Notes: generated by a model not told the origin, from the sequence alone. DNA of 64,000 bases from Ixodes scapularis (GCF_016920785.2 NW_024609837.1:30068786-30132785), one strand, 5' to 3'. Counted from the stretch's first letter, positions 1-10,932 are shown. Made by a program: numbers and translations.

Positions 1-883
1 TCGGGCGACCTGTCCATCAGGGGTTTTAAAACTCAACATCCAAGTCAATGATGCGTGGTCGGTTCGGATAATGAATTTCCGTCCCAGAAGATAATGATGG
101 AAATGGGTTATGGCCTTGATGATGGCCAAAAGTTCGCGTCGGGTGGTGCAGTAGTTGCGTTCTGGCTTCGTAAAAACCTTACTATAATACGCAATGACTC
201 GCTCATGTCCATCTTGTTCTTGCGATAGTACAGCACCGGCTGCCGAGGCGCTAGCGTCGGTGTCAAGGATGAATGGTGTTGTGTCTTTTGGGAAGGCAAG
301 AGTTGGTGGAGATGTGAGGGCCGTTTTGAGTGTCTCGAAGGCCAGTTGGCATTCTGGGGACCACACAAACGGAGCTTTCTTTTCTGTCAGGATATACAAG
401 GGCTTGGTGATGTGGGCGAAACTAGGGACGAATCTTCGGTAGTAGGATGCCAGCCCAATGAAGCTTTGAACGTCAGCGGTGGATCTTGGGGTTGGCCACT
501 CGGCAATAGCAGAGAGTTTCCGAGGATCTGTGGAAACTCCGTCCGTCGAAATGATGTGCCCGAGGTACTCAACCTGCTTTGTGCACAGCGAACATTTCTT
601 TGGAGTAAGCTTTAGGTTTGCCTTTTGAAGTCGTGCAAGCACAAGCTCGAGATTCGCCAGGTGATCGGAAAATGTCTTGCCCAATACCACAATGTCGTCG
701 AGGTATACAAGACAAACTCTGCCTATGAGACCATGCAGCACAGATTCCATTAGTCTCTGGAATGTAGCCGGGGCGTTGCAGAGCCCGAATGGCATCACTC
801 GGAATTGAAATGAGCCATGACCTGTAGTGAAGGCAGTCTTTTCTCGGTCATCCGGGTGTACGGGAACCTGCCAATATCCACTC
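1..883 (-). CDS. pol: Gypsy pol, downstream part: reverse transcriptase palm and RNase H (partial)
   Basis: I checked this minus-strand frame triplet by triplet from 883 to 1 and found no stop codon. It contains the RT catalytic motif YLDD (694-705) followed by IVVLGK. Upstream of it is the conserved block with MPFG and APATFQRLM. Downstream are the thumb and connection regions, with YLGH and YYRRF motifs. RNase H begins around 265 with the DTDAS motif and the later RRELLAI block. It has no start codon of its own because it continues the polyprotein that begins upstream at 3096. It would copy element RNA into DNA. The frame runs off the window at position 1. Confidence 0.92.
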
Positions 884-887
884 TTAA

Positions 888-1609
888 AGGGGCTGTGCAA
901 CGATTTTAACGTTGAAAGAATTGGCATTTTCTGCTTTTGATATTGTTCACTGTGTCACAAATGGCAGAAAACACACCTCCTTTCATCGCAATGTTGCGAT
1001 TCCGTCGCGTAATAGCGAGGCAAAACTTGGAATATTTCCCGACTTGCAGCCACGAGCGGCGGCCATGAGAAACAAGCGGCGTGACGTCACTTGGGTCGTT
1101 GTAAGAAAGATAGCAAGTTGTGCGAATACCTGCTCGATAAAAGGTAACTTTTTTTATAAATCTTGTCGTTCCAACATAAATATAAATGCGTCAACACCCT
1201 GGTATCATCGACAAAACTTTTATTATACGGAGTTTTAGTGGCGCCATCTATCCTAGGTCCACAAAACCGCGAACAGCCGCCAGAAGCCGGAGGGGGAGAG
1301 GGACAGCGCCGGACGGGCAAGGACGGGTGGTCACGCGGTCGGGAGCGGATGAGTTCTCGCTGCTCGCTGATGGCTCTAAAGAGAGAACTTTTCCGGAACT
1401 CCGCGCCTACTCTAGTGACGTCACTGTGCACGTGACCCGGAAGACGATGCACGAGTTGAGAGGCGGCAAAAACCTGGATCTTTTTCATTTTTTTAAGCAA
1501 AAACTAGGGTATCCAGGCAAAATCTGTTTTCTGGAGTTCACTGCAGAAGTGTCAGGCATCAACTTCCACAATTATTTAAGCAAAGCCCTGAAATTGTTGC
1601 ACAGCTCCT
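888..1609. mobile_element. TTAA-flanked MITE inserted in the Gypsy RT gene
   Basis: The 722-bp insert is flanked by TTAA at 884-887 and 1610-1613. Its ends are inverted: AGGGGCTGTGCAACGATTT on the left and, read inward from the right, AGGAGCTGTGCAACAATTT (2 mismatches in 19). The TTAA duplication and near-perfect terminal repeats define precise boundaries. The RT reading frame on both sides confirms them, because removing one TTAA plus the insert leaves the frame uninterrupted. No transposase is encoded, so the element is non-autonomous. TTAA duplication is typical of piggyBac-like transposition, but the terminal sequence does not prove that superfamily. Two TGACGTCA palindromes lie inside (1082, 1416). 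Confidence 0.9.
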
Positions 1610-1613
1610 TTAA

Positions 1614-3104
1614 GGTCAAGCATAGAAAACCACTCGCTGCCTGCGAGAGCGTCCAAGATATCGTCAGTTCGAGGCAAAGGAAAGGAGTCCTTTTTGGTGA
1701 CATCATTAAGTCGTCGATAATCCACGCAAAAACGTGCTGACCCGTCCTTTTTCTTCACCAGTGTGACTGGTGAAGACCAAGGGGAACACGCGGGTTCAAT
1801 CACGCCCTGCTGTAGCATGGTCTTTATCATGTCGTTAACAGATGACTGCAGTGCAAGGGGAACTCGTCGAGGAGACTGTCGTACAGGGGTAGCCTGTCCC
1901 GTCACGATGTGGTGTGTTGCTGCTGATGACAAGCCCATATCACTGTCTCCCGTGCTGAAAAGCTTTGTAAATCTTTTAAGTAGCTGATGAAGCTTACCCG
2001 CGCAGGTTTTATCGAGGCCAACAGTCGCGCCCTCGTAGAGAGGTAACACGTGTGGGTCCAGCTTGGTTGGTAATACGTGGGGACACGGACACGGGAACTC
2101 GGGATTTATTGGGAGTCCACTGTCGCAAAGAACCGTCACTGTGGCAGCACCCAGGGGAAACGAGTCAGTTCCCAAGTGCAGCAATCCGGCATTGAAGTCA
2201 AGCACGCATTTGTGTGCTTTGAGAAAATCAACGCCAAGAATGCACTGCTCCTCGACAGCCGCGACGACAACGGGCAAAGCAGCTTGAAGGCTTCCCACGG
2301 TGAAAGGCACGGTAGTGTAGCCGAGTACCGCTACCGTCTCCCCTGTTGCGGTCTGTAGAGCATAGCCACCGGAGTTTGCTGGGACAACTCGGTTTGCTTT
2401 CACCAGAACTTCTGGCCGGATTACAGAGGTAGTTGCGCCGGTATCGACAAGTGCACGCACTGGTACCCCGTCTACTTCGCCTTGGAGGTAGATGGAAGTC
2501 AAAGATGAAGCCAAGACGCGGGTTGACGTAATTCTTCTTGGAGCCATTGTCGTTGAGGTCCGGCTACCAGAGCCAAGGTCATGGTTTCGGCACTGCGACC
2601 GCGTGTGACCTTGCTGGTGGCAATTCCAGCAAATTGGAGCTGGAGGTGTTGGCGTCTTTATAGCTGGAGTTTGCGGTTGCATGAAGGACTCTACACGCGT
2701 GGATCGAGATGCCTGTCGGGCAGCCTGTACCTCCAAGGCACAAGTGTGTGCTACCCGCAGAGTCTTAGGGCGTGCGAGGCGAACCGCATCCTGTACCTCA
2801 ACAGACGAGATGGCGTCGATAAATGCCATGGTAGCGACAGCCTCCACCGTGTCCTCTGGGCAGCCTGGGAACGCAAGACGTGCGAAGCGTTCAATGTCAT
2901 CCGCGAGGTCGGAGATGGTCTCCAGCGCAGACTGACGACGGTTGCGAAGTTGTGCATGATGAAGGAACCGAAGCGGCCCTTCCCCAAAGCGCTCGTCCAA
3001 TGCCGCGACCAAAGCCTGGTAGGATTGACGTTTTTCAGGTGCCAAATGATGCAATAGGGTCAACGCTGGTCCGGCGAGATGGGCGATTCCGGTCAAAGCT
3101 GAAG
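1614..3104 (-). pseudogene. gag-pol: Gypsy Gag (C-terminal) - protease - RT N-terminus, broken by MITE insertion
   Basis: The first methionine in the frame is at 3096; the frame itself is open slightly further upstream but homology ends there, so the true start is lost. Residues 1-150 look like the C-terminal half of a Gypsy Gag. A CCHC zinc knuckle (C-x2-C-x4-H-x4-C) begins near residue 156. The protease has VDTGAT at about 217-222 and a partner ILGVDFL strand at about 286. RT starts near 435 with SPWSSPV, VKKKDG and FCVDYR, ending at the LDLK motif (about 493-496). There the native frame meets the MITE and stops about a dozen codons into it. Had the insertion not happened, the frame would run straight on at 887. 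Confidence 0.9.
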
Positions 3105-3279
3105 TTTTGGAATACTTCGCGGGTTCTAACTTTCGTGACGCGGTGGGACCTCAATATAGATTCGAATGGATTTACATTTTACCGGAATTATTCGCGGGAA
3201 CTATTTTTCGCGAAATTTAGGCGACTCGCAAAATTTGCGAAATTTAGGTCCTCGCGAAAATTAAGTCGTTTACAGTATT
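3105..3279. mobile_element. Truncated MITE with CTGTAAACGACTTAATTTT terminus
   Basis: The right end carries the inverted terminal repeat that reads inward as CTGTAAACGACTTAATTTT. The left part (GTTTTGGAATACTT...) matches the interior of a related full copy at 10713-10929, so the left terminus is missing and its break coincides with the end of the Gypsy homology. Repeated GCGAAATTTAG words occur near the right end. Confidence 0.6.
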
Positions 3280-3379
3280 TCTACCTACATTCGCGATGAG
3301 GTGGGAAAGCTTGAGCCCAAACTTGTTACACTGCTATTCATATCGGCTCTACGCTGAAATGACCATGATAAAAATGCGA

Positions 3380-3645
3380 CTTCACAGAAGAATTTCAGTA
3401 AGACGTCCGTTGGGATGTAAAAAATATTTGTAATTATTTATTCTAGCAATATTTAAAAAAATTAGAAAAAAATGAGTGAAGATATCGAGCACACTATAGT
3501 TCCCCACGTTGGCAAGAGGGCGTTGAGACGCCCGTCCTTTGTCCCTCTTCAAACCAGACTGACGAATTCCGCGAATCCCACTCACCTTTGCTGGAATAAA
3601 TCTACCGAGTGAAAGAAAATCGGTCCACTCCGAATGTGGCTGCAA
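3380..3645 (-). repeat. Dispersed repeat, related to 16050-16400 in opposite orientation
   Basis: Read on the minus strand this segment begins GCCACATTCGGAG and continues through TCGTCAGTCTGGT and GAAGAGGG. The plus strand at 16065-16230 shows the same ordered blocks (GCCACATTCGGAG, GCGTCAGTCTGGT, AAGAGGGGCAAA) and then an AT-rich tail. The two are divergent copies of one family. An 87-codon open frame lies here but matches no family I recognise. Confidence 0.55.
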
Positions 3646-3767
3646 ATAGGGAATGCACGAACTGGAAAATTTTGTCCGATCCCCTTCGGAAATTTGACAC
3701 CCAGATCTTAATGCTCTGCAAACTTTCTCTGCTTTGCTATCTTCTTTTTGTGTTTACAAAGATATAC

Positions 3768-4820
3768 ACTGTAAAAAATTTACGTCAATTTGACGTGTCT
3801 TTCCCTCGTCAAAAAAGACGGGCACGCTCGTCATTTCAAAATACGAGGATGCCCTCAATATTTATTTGGCGCGAGAGCCGAGCCTTCCAGAAAAGCCGAA
3901 ATCCCAGGAGTGCAAGCATGCGCAGATGGCGAGGAGTTGAATGCCCCGCCGCGCAGCGCGCAGCCCCGCAGCTCTTTCGCGGCCCTCCTCTCTCGCAGAA
4001 TGGTGTTGCCGTTGTTGCAACACCCATCTCTGTTGTTTTGCGGTTTTGCTCCGAGTCGTGCGCCCGTGCCGCGCAGGCGCAAACAGAGGTTGCAGCAGCT
4101 ATCGCCATGCTATCGCCACTATCGCTCTTCGGGCGTTCGTCGAACTCGCCTCGGTGGCTGTTGACATCGTGGTCAGTGTAGTGTTCTGTGATGCATCAGG
4201 GCCTCATCAGCTCATCGACGACTAAATCGCCCACTTCAAGGTATGCAATGTGACTTTATCCTTGCAATGTCTTGCTTACGTATTGTAATCGAATATTTCT
4301 CCATGTTCGCGGTTCGAGTGCTTTCGGTTGAAGACGGAAAGCGCTCGAGCGTGTTCGAAATCTGCGGTCTGAGTACACGGGCGTCCAGCGACACATCGTG
4401 CTTTTGGTGTTTCTTTTTCAGCACGTTATGTTTCCGTTATAATATGCACGTGTTTATTTATCCGTGCTGCAGCGGCGGCGCCTTTACTCAGAGCCCTGCG
4501 CCTTATCTCTTAGGAGAACTCGCGAGTACGAGCTTTTATGGAAGCTTAGTTTCTGTGTTTGTTTTTGCAACAACATTCATGCAGCCAGACAACATAAGCG
4601 AGCGGCTAACGTCTTTGTAACGACGCAATGTCATTGAACGACGTTTTAGCGGCTTCGAAAACGGAATTCACTCGATTCACGAGCCTCTAAGACGTACACA
4701 AAATTATTGACCGCCCTCGTAATTTGACGGGAAATTTCTCAAGCAGTTTGGAGGGTTAATTGTTGTAAACATCCACTCTGCAGCTCGCTGCTGGCTCTGA
4801 CTTTATATTTAACAGTGTGC
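3768..4820. mobile_element. Candidate MITE-like element with CACTGT termini
   Basis: The left end reads TACACTGTAAAAAA (from about 3767) and the right end TTTAACAGTGTG (about 4809-4820). Subterminal segments on both sides contain the related words CCTCGTCAAAAAAGACGGG and CCTCGTAATTTGACGGG. The same terminal and subterminal words occur at 11640-11945. The two ends are only approximately inverted and the interior holds a CpG-rich exon-like block, so the whole interval may be a composite rather than one element. Confidence 0.4.
3900..4240 (+). promoter_or_regulatory. CpG-rich block ending in a splice donor: possible first exon and promoter
   Basis: This block is much more GC- and CpG-rich than its AT-rich surroundings and ends with CACTTCAAG followed by GTATGC at 4241, a good 5' splice donor. 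Acceptor-like sites with downstream AATAAA occur at 6267 and 11397, and exon-like cassettes lie at 6998-8203, so a plus-strand spliced transcript is conceivable. No long reading frame runs across the donor and no protein is recognised. It could equally be the interior of a transposon. Confidence 0.25.
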
Positions 4821-4847
4821 TTATTTTTTATATCGTATTTTCCGGGC

Positions 4848-5311
4848 TATAGTCCAAGGTCTATACATGTTTAAAAGCTGAAATTTTAGGCTGTGCGGAC
4901 TCTACGCGTGCGGACTATACACGAATTTTGTTTTTCAAGATCGTTCAGTATGAGGAGATGTGACGGATTTTGTGAGTGAAAGAGTATGTTAATGATGATT
5001 TATGTATATTATAGGCAGGCACGTAGCCAGGGGGAGGCCCCCCCCCCCCCCCCCCCCCCCGAAACAAAATTTTGGCTACGTGCCTGATTGTAGGCTTCTT
5101 TGTGTGCTAAGAAAGCAGACATGTGTCAAGGTGTGCCGTCTATAGGAAGATTTTCGTGTCGACTAAGCACCAGGTGCCGACTATGCACGGCACGCGGACT
5201 ATGCACCGGGCGCGGACTATCTAAGTATCTAAGCAAGAACTTTTACTTTGGACCCCCAATTTGCCCCTGCGGACTATACACCGGGTACGGACTATAGCCC
5301 GGAAAATACGG
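4848..5311. mobile_element. MITE with CGTATTTTCCGGGCTATAG terminal inverted repeats
   Basis: The left end CGTATTTTCCGGGCTATAGT (4848 on) is matched in inverse by ACTATAGCCCGGAAAATACG ending near 5310. The interior repeats the words GCGGACTATACAC and CGGACTATGCAC on both sides, giving long imperfect inverted arms. It is probably flanked by TA (right side GGTAC, left side TATAT), but the left boundary is slightly degenerate. A smaller hAT-type element (5016-5086) sits inside it. Confidence 0.72.
5016..5086. mobile_element. Short hAT-type MITE with poly-C core, nested in the 4848-5311 element
   Basis: The termini are CAGGCACGTAGCCA on the left and TGGCTACGTGCCTG on the right. Flanking 8-mers are ATTATAGG (5008-5015) and ATTGTAGG (5087-5094), an 8-bp duplication with one mismatch, as expected for hAT elements. 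The centre is mostly a C run of over 20. A longer copy is at 33324-33472. At 71 bp it is close to two terminal repeats joined by a homopolymer. Confidence 0.82.
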
Positions 5312-5794
5312 TACATATATTTTAGGTTTTTGCATGTCCTATATTCCGTTCACGCCTACGCTGACAGTGCGGTGCAAGCTACTTGTTCGCCAACTATAAT
5401 TAAAGCCTCTTATCGCTTGACCTCGCTCTCCCCGCGTGAGTATGTGAGAGGCGGTGACCACGTTGTGCAGAATCGAGAGTTGACTGGTCAAACGAACATG
5501 CAGCTTCCACCGCACTGTCTGTTTAGGGGTGAACATTTCGCAAAATCGTAATAATTGGCTCAGCATACCCAACGGCTTATCGGCTTCGCAGAAGTTTATA
5601 TTTTATTTATTTTTCTGCGCTTTCTTGTTTTATTTCTCATTGATGAGTACTGTTCATTCATTTGCACACCTGAGTCATTAGACAGCTGAAATGACGTCGA
5701 AAGATTCTTCTGATATATCAAATTTTTTTTTTTTGTAATCTTTAACGGACTGTAAAGGAAAATGAAGGTGATATATATGTGGATGCCATCCTCA

Positions 5795-5900
5795 CTGTAT
5801 AATAGTAGGGCTCGGCGGACATTAGACAGGCGGATAAACGTCAAAATATGTTTACTAATTAACCGAAAATTGTAAAGTCACTGTTTAATTACATAGCTTT
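5795..5900 (+). repeat. Dispersed repeat fragment shared with the arm of the 8310-9215 element
   Basis: The words GGGCTCGGCGGACATTAGAC, GGATAAACGT and TTACTAATTAACCG line up in order with GGGGCTCGGAGGACATTAGA, GGATAACCGT and the following AT-rich block at 8440-8540. It is a solitary arm of the same family in the same orientation; no matching second arm is seen nearby. Confidence 0.55.
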
Positions 5901-6261
5901 TTACTTTTCTTATTTCACTGTAGATTACACTTGTGCAGCTTCAGACACCCCGGCCGTGACACTTCCCCTTTGGACTTGGTTTAATGAATTTGTGTTTAGT
6001 ATAGTTGCATTATTTGTTTAGTATAGTTACGTTTATTATCATTAGTGCATGATTTTTTTTAACGAGTTTATAATTGCTTCCTCTTTTTTACAGTGGCTAT
6101 TTTCAAACCTAACGTTGCATTTGCATATGTTGGTGTGCATGTGCATGGTGTGTGTCTGCATCTAACTGTGTCACATGGCACCTGTGACATCCTAATGACG
6201 TCTGCATATAGTTGTTTCACTTTGCACTCGGGCTCAAAGTAAAGCTATGTTGGACTGTTAA

Positions 6262-6343
6262 TTTCAGGGTGGCATATCCCACAAGCCTCATGTTGGCTGT
6301 GATGTGCCCGTCATGCTAACTGATGTGCGCTAGATACAATAAA
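6262..6343 (+). other. Acceptor-like site followed by poly(A) signal: possible terminal exon
   Basis: GTTAATTTCAG ends at 6267, a plausible 3' splice site, and AATAAA lies at 6338-6343 about 70 nt downstream. No reading frame of note. Together with 3900-4240 this could form a short non-coding transcript, but a chance occurrence in AT-rich DNA is quite possible. Confidence 0.2.
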
Positions 6344-6385
6344 TGTATTATATTATTATTATGAATATTATTATTATTATTATTT
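6344..6385. repeat. (ATT)n microsatellite
   Basis: Interrupted run of TTA/ATT triplets, including a central TGAATA interruption. Confidence 0.9.
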
Positions 6386-6388
6386 AGC

Positions 6389-6575
6389 GGTGTAATGGGC
6401 CTCTTCGCAATTGCAATTTTAAAGAGAGTAATGTAACCCCAAAACTCTAACCGGCGATTTCCGAAAAACATGGATTACTCAAAACTTGCTGCTTTTTCAC
6501 AAAATTGTTTCATTTAGGTTGGGCTTTAATAATGTCTCCGTTTAAAATTGCAATCGCAGCATAGCCCATTATACC
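6389..6575. mobile_element. MITE with imperfect 37-bp inverted ends (GGTGTAATGGGC)
   Basis: Left GGTGTAATGGGCCTCTTCGC then AATTGCAATTTTAAA; the right end read inward gives GGTATAATGGGCTATGCTGC then GATTGCAATTTTAAA. The arms are about 37 bp and roughly 80 percent matched. No clear target duplication was identified. Confidence 0.65.
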
Positions 6576-6840
6576 AATACTTAAGAAGGTAATTAACATA
6601 TTTTGGTTAGTAAACATAATTTTATGTTTATTCTCTTCTCTAACGTTTGTCATTGCTGTGGTATTGCTGGCTACTGCAGTGTGTGACCCAATTGTTATGT
6701 TTGTTATAGGTACTTTGGCCAGATAAACCTCAAAAGAGGTACCAGGTGTGCACCATGCCATATCGCAAAGAGCGGCATTTATCCGAAAGTTCTCAGGCTC
6801 ATCAAGGAAGGGAAATGAACCCGTAGGTACTATCCAAAGA

Positions 6841-8262
6841 TTGCCAGCCGCTCTCTTCAAGCCGCATGGAGAGCTCTATGAGTTCAGCAAGTGTTCCTAG
6901 TGGTCCTCGGGATATTTCATGCTGGAGGCTTATGTAGTATTGGTCTTGTCTTTGTAACTTTGTGGGTATAAGGCAAGCTGTATTAAATTTATTGCAGGTT
7001 CCAGTTGCACCAAGCAGGTGCACTCACCCTCAGGTTGCAAGCCGCTCTCTTCAAGTCGCATGGAGTGCTTTATGAGGTGAGCAAGCATTTCTAGCAATCC
7101 TTAAGACATGTCGTGCTTTAGGCTTATGTATTACTGGCCTTGTCTTTGTTACATTGTGGTATATGGCAAGCTGTACTAAATTTATTGCAGGTCCCAGCTG
7201 CACCAAACAGGTGCACGCACCATTGCAGATTGCAAGCCGTTCTCTTTAAGCCACATGGAATGTTCCATGAGGTGAGCGTGCATTTGTAGTGGTCCTTGGG
7301 ACATGTGCTGTAGGCTTATGTATTACTGGCTTTGTCTTTGTGGTATTCGCCAGGCTGTATTAAATATATTGCAGGTCCCAGCAACAAAAATTGCAAGCCG
7401 CTCTCTTCAAGCCGCGTGGAGTGCTCTCTGAGGTGAGCAATGATTTCTGGTGGTCCTTGGTACATGCCCTTCTGGGGGTTTATGTAGTACTGACCTTGTC
7501 TTTGTTATTTTCTGGTATATGGCAAGCTGCATTAACTTTCTCGCAGTTCCCATCTACACCAAGCGGGTTGACCCACCGTCAGACCGCAAGCCGCTGTCTT
7601 CAAGCCGCACAAAGTGTTCTATGAAGTGAGCAATCATTTCTGGCTGTCTTTGGTGCATGCCATGCTGGGGGTTTATGTAATACTAGCCTTGTCTTTGTTA
7701 CTTTCTGGTACATGGCAAGCTGCATTAACTTTCTCGCAGTTCCCATCTACACCAAACGGGTTGACCCACCTTCAGACCGCAAGCTGCTGTCTTCAAGCCG
7801 CACAAAGTGTTCTATGAGGTGAGCAATAATTTCTGGCTGTCTTTGGTGCATGCCATGCTGGGGGTTTATGTAATACTGACCTTGTCTTTGTTATTTTCTG
7901 GTATATGGCAAGCTGCATTAACTTTTTCGCAGTTCCCATCTACACCAAGCGGGTTGACCCACCGTCAGACCGCAAGCCGCTGTCTTCAAGCCGCACAAAG
8001 TGTTCAGTGAGGTGAGCAATCATTTCTGGCGGTCTTTGGTGCATGCCTGCTGGGGGTTTATGTAATACTGGCCTTGTCTTTGTTACTTTCTGGTATATGG
8101 CAAGCTGCGTTAACTTTCTTGCAGGTCCCAGCTGCACCAAGCGGGTAGACCCACCGTCAAAGACTGCAAGCCGCTTTCTTCAAGCCGCACAGAGTGTTCT
8201 GAGGTGAGCAATCATTTCTGGCGGCCCTTGGTACATACCATGCTGGGGGTTTATGTAAAACT
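6841..8262 (+). repeat. Tandem array of about 193-bp units with exon-like cassettes
   Basis: Seven full units and partial ends repeat with a period of 193 bp (acceptor positions 6997, 7190, 7374, 7546, 7739, 7932, 8124; two units are slightly shorter). Each unit has a pyrimidine-rich acceptor ending in GCAG, a core of 58-81 nt (usually 79) ending in TATGAG or similar, then a GTGAGC donor, and a spacer of about 114 nt. The GT and AG dinucleotides are kept in every full unit; the first partial unit (6841-6884) has lost the donor GT. Core length 79 is not a multiple of three and some frames contain stops, so a conserved protein is not evident. The array ends abruptly near 8262 where another element starts. 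Confidence 0.88.
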
Positions 8263-8309
8263 GGCCTTCTCCAGTTTGATCCAGTTTTACCTAAGGAAAA
8301 GGTGGACCT

Positions 8310-9215
8310 CTATAGTGGGATGGACATGCATTCAATATTTTTATATACATGTATACAAAGCTGTCTATTTTGATTCGAACGAAATTAAAAAAAAAAAAAA
8401 AACGGCACAAGTTACTTAAATGATTCCCTCACTGTGTGTTTATGGGGCTCGGAGGACATTAGATAAGGGGATAACCGTTGCAGAATGTTAATCAAAACTA
8501 ATGAACAAAATTTTTTTAATAATGTTTTTAATTAATTGTTTTATGGGATACGTTTCAATTCTAGTTTCAAAGGCAGTAAATGTTAGACTAACAGAATTTC
8601 TGTATAGCAACAAGGTTCAAGATATGGAATGCTAAAAATTTGCTTTTTTTGTCACCCGATTCGAAAATTGCGTACTCGGGGAAGACCTCAGGATGTTGTG
8701 CGGACTTGGTTGCTTCGGACGCACCTTTTTTGTCTTGGAAGTATGACGCGGATGCATCTACCAAGGACACACTGTCGAGATAGTGACGATGTGCCCAGTA
8801 CGACTATGTCACTCTCCCACCCACCATTAACGGCACAAATTCTTGAGCTCCTGAGCGCGGTTTTTGCATCCGACATTAAAACACAAAAGTTGGACAAGGA
8901 ATATGTGGAAGCCGCTTGGCATTTCGTGAATTGTTTAAGTCGGGATAGCCTTTAATATTGGCTGGCTTTTAACGCTGCTGTTGCAGCATGGCCGAGAAAG
9001 CCATTAGTTACAAAGCTAGCAAATTTTCGTCAATTAGTCAACATACTGTGACGGTTATCCCCTTTACTGATGTCCACAGAGTCCTACGAATGCGCAATGA
9101 AGAAGACATTCTGATAACTTTCGTGGCCTTTTTTGAAAATTCTGTTAGCTTTGATATAGAATGATGTGTATACATGTAAAACGACTTGTAGAATGTAATC
9201 ATGCACATGATTGTG
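8310..9215. mobile_element. Non-autonomous DNA element with arms of about 200 bp
   Basis: Left arm blocks TATACATGTATACAAAG (about 8345), GGGGCTCGGAGGACATTAGA and GGGGATAACCGTTGCAGAAT reappear inverted at the right as GTGTATACATG (about 9170), GACTCTGTGGACATCAGTAA and GGGGATAACCGTCACAGTAT. Arms are divergent and about 200 bp; outer limits are uncertain by 20-30 bp. An interior plus-strand frame of 108 codons (8629-8955) matches no family I know. Confidence 0.65.
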
Positions 9216-10712
9216 TTACAAGGCTTTGTTTTTCACCCAATTAAATAGTGCATTTTTTATCGCAACCTTCCAAAAATAAGCAAAGCATCCAGTTTGGTAT
9301 TCAAATTGTATTCTATTTCGGTAATAAATCAACGGACTACTACTTGGTTCGCCTTTGGCTTCATACTGAGAATAATAGGCATGTGTGAATCATGAATTTT
9401 GGGCTTAAAGTGTATAATGACTTGAGCTTATTAACTTTTCAGTTGAATATCACAGTGTCTGCACCTCTCTCCAAGCCTGTTACTTAGTGCCGTCACGCTA
9501 GCCTCAGCCACCCTGACAGTGTTGGTATCACTTGTTTAGCTGTAGGCTGCTTTGATTACTTTAGTACATATGTTTTCAAAATGCAGTAATATGTCAGTGA
9601 AGGAGCATGATCGTGCACGAATAGTAACTTTAGGTATGGTACAAAAAAATACCTAATATCAGGGGCAGGTAGTCATCCACTGAAATAAAGTTAAAAGTGA
9701 ATAATTTTGATTACCAAACTGAATGCTCTCTTAAAATTCTCAAGGATCTGCTTAAGCTGCACAGTTGTAATCGAGGCAGCAAGCAAAGCTTGTCATTTAT
9801 TTATGCTTGTCAGCAGCATGCTGCGTGGGCATATAGATTTATAAGTGTACATAATCAGCATGAGGGCAATACATATACTTTTTAAATGAAATTCTAATTG
9901 ATCTCGTTATCATCGCCCCACTGCCAAAGCTCTGTTAGTTCTGATCCAAATTATGTTGTGGCTCTGGCTATCATCAGGTCAAGGCCCACATAATGGTTGT
10001 GAATATAAATATACGATTTGATGGCCTTCTCGCCATGCTCATCCTTCAATTTCAAATTAGAACTGTTGCTGCAATGTCGTGACATAGCATGTTAGGACAT
10101 TGCAGCCTAATACATATTCTTGATAACAGGATAGCTACAGTGTTATTTGTCTTCTAAATTTGACCTTGAGGGGAGTACCGACATCCATCAGATGCAAAAA
10201 CATTCACGTAACCATTTTTAAATTTTTTTCTTAATTCCTCCTGTGTACATGTCAAAACCTCTCCGCTATAGAGGTGTGCATTTCCCACCAAAGTATGAGT
10301 CTGCACTGCGACAAAGTGAGATTCTTGCGACCGGGGTGTTACACCACCCCCTAGATAAGCAGAAGGCCTCCGCACCGTCATCACAGCCAGATCGATTGAG
10401 GCCTGAGATTGGGCACGAGTGCTGCGTCAGTGTTCGGCCGGGGCTCGTGTTCCATCAGCGCGTCGAAGGTCGGACTCGGGCCCAGTAGCCGAGTTAGCGC
10501 CATCCGACTGTGATGACGTTTCATGAAGGGAGAGGAGGCGATGCCCAGGCTTTTATTATTCTATAGGTGTTGTTGGGTGTTAACGCGATTAATGCGATTG
10601 CGGAGTCTGCTCCATGGGTTTCGCTTCTCCGCAGCGCAGTGCACATGCGGAGAAGCGCACTGAACAAAGCCAATTCATTGCAATGGTGACTTTACGAGCG
10701 CTTTGAAATGTT
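9216..10712. other. Intergenic, no supported feature
   Basis: AT-rich sequence with short open frames only. A weak inverted pair, CCGTCATCACAG (about 10375) and CTGTGATGACG (about 10507), brackets a CpG-richer segment and may be a decayed MITE. Confidence 0.5.
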
Positions 10713-10932
10713 CGACTGGCGTAAACGACTTTATTTTCGCGAGCTTGATATTTCATACATTTTGTGAAGTGTCAGTTTTGGAAATACTTTGTGGGAACAA
10801 AATTTCACAATGAGGAGTAATGTTCAATGTATTCGTAGCCATGGGGTTACTTATTTGCATGACCAATTTGAAGCAATTTCGATAAACTCGCAAACAGTAA
10901 GCCTTTGCAAAAATTAAGCCGTTTACAGTAGT
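10713..10932. mobile_element. MITE with GTAAACGACTTWATTTTCGC terminal repeats (full copy)
   Basis: Left GCGTAAACGACTTTATTTTC and, read inward from the right, CTGTAAACGGCTTAATTTTT. The interior shares GTTTTGGAAATACTT with the truncated copy at 3105-3279. Non-coding, about 215 bp. Confidence 0.7.

Larger units (their letters stand above)
1..3104 (-). mobile_element. Ty3/Gypsy-type LTR retrotransposon, partial, interrupted by a MITE
   Basis: Minus-strand reading gives the C-terminal part of Gag with a CCHC zinc knuckle, an aspartic protease, reverse transcriptase and the start of RNase H, in the Ty3/Gypsy order. The window edge cuts the element at position 1, so integrase and the 3' LTR are not visible. 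At the other side homology stops near 3104, where an unrelated MITE-like sequence begins, so the 5' part of gag and the 5' LTR are missing. The coding frame is open on both sides of a 722-bp insertion at 888-1609, so the copy looks young. Gag, protease and RT lie in one frame with no frameshift between them. Confidence 0.93.

Noticed and set aside
6510..6860. 116-codon minus-strand frame with hydrophobic stretch, possible membrane protein
   Set aside because: It overlaps a MITE arm and the start of the tandem array, and no family is recognised.
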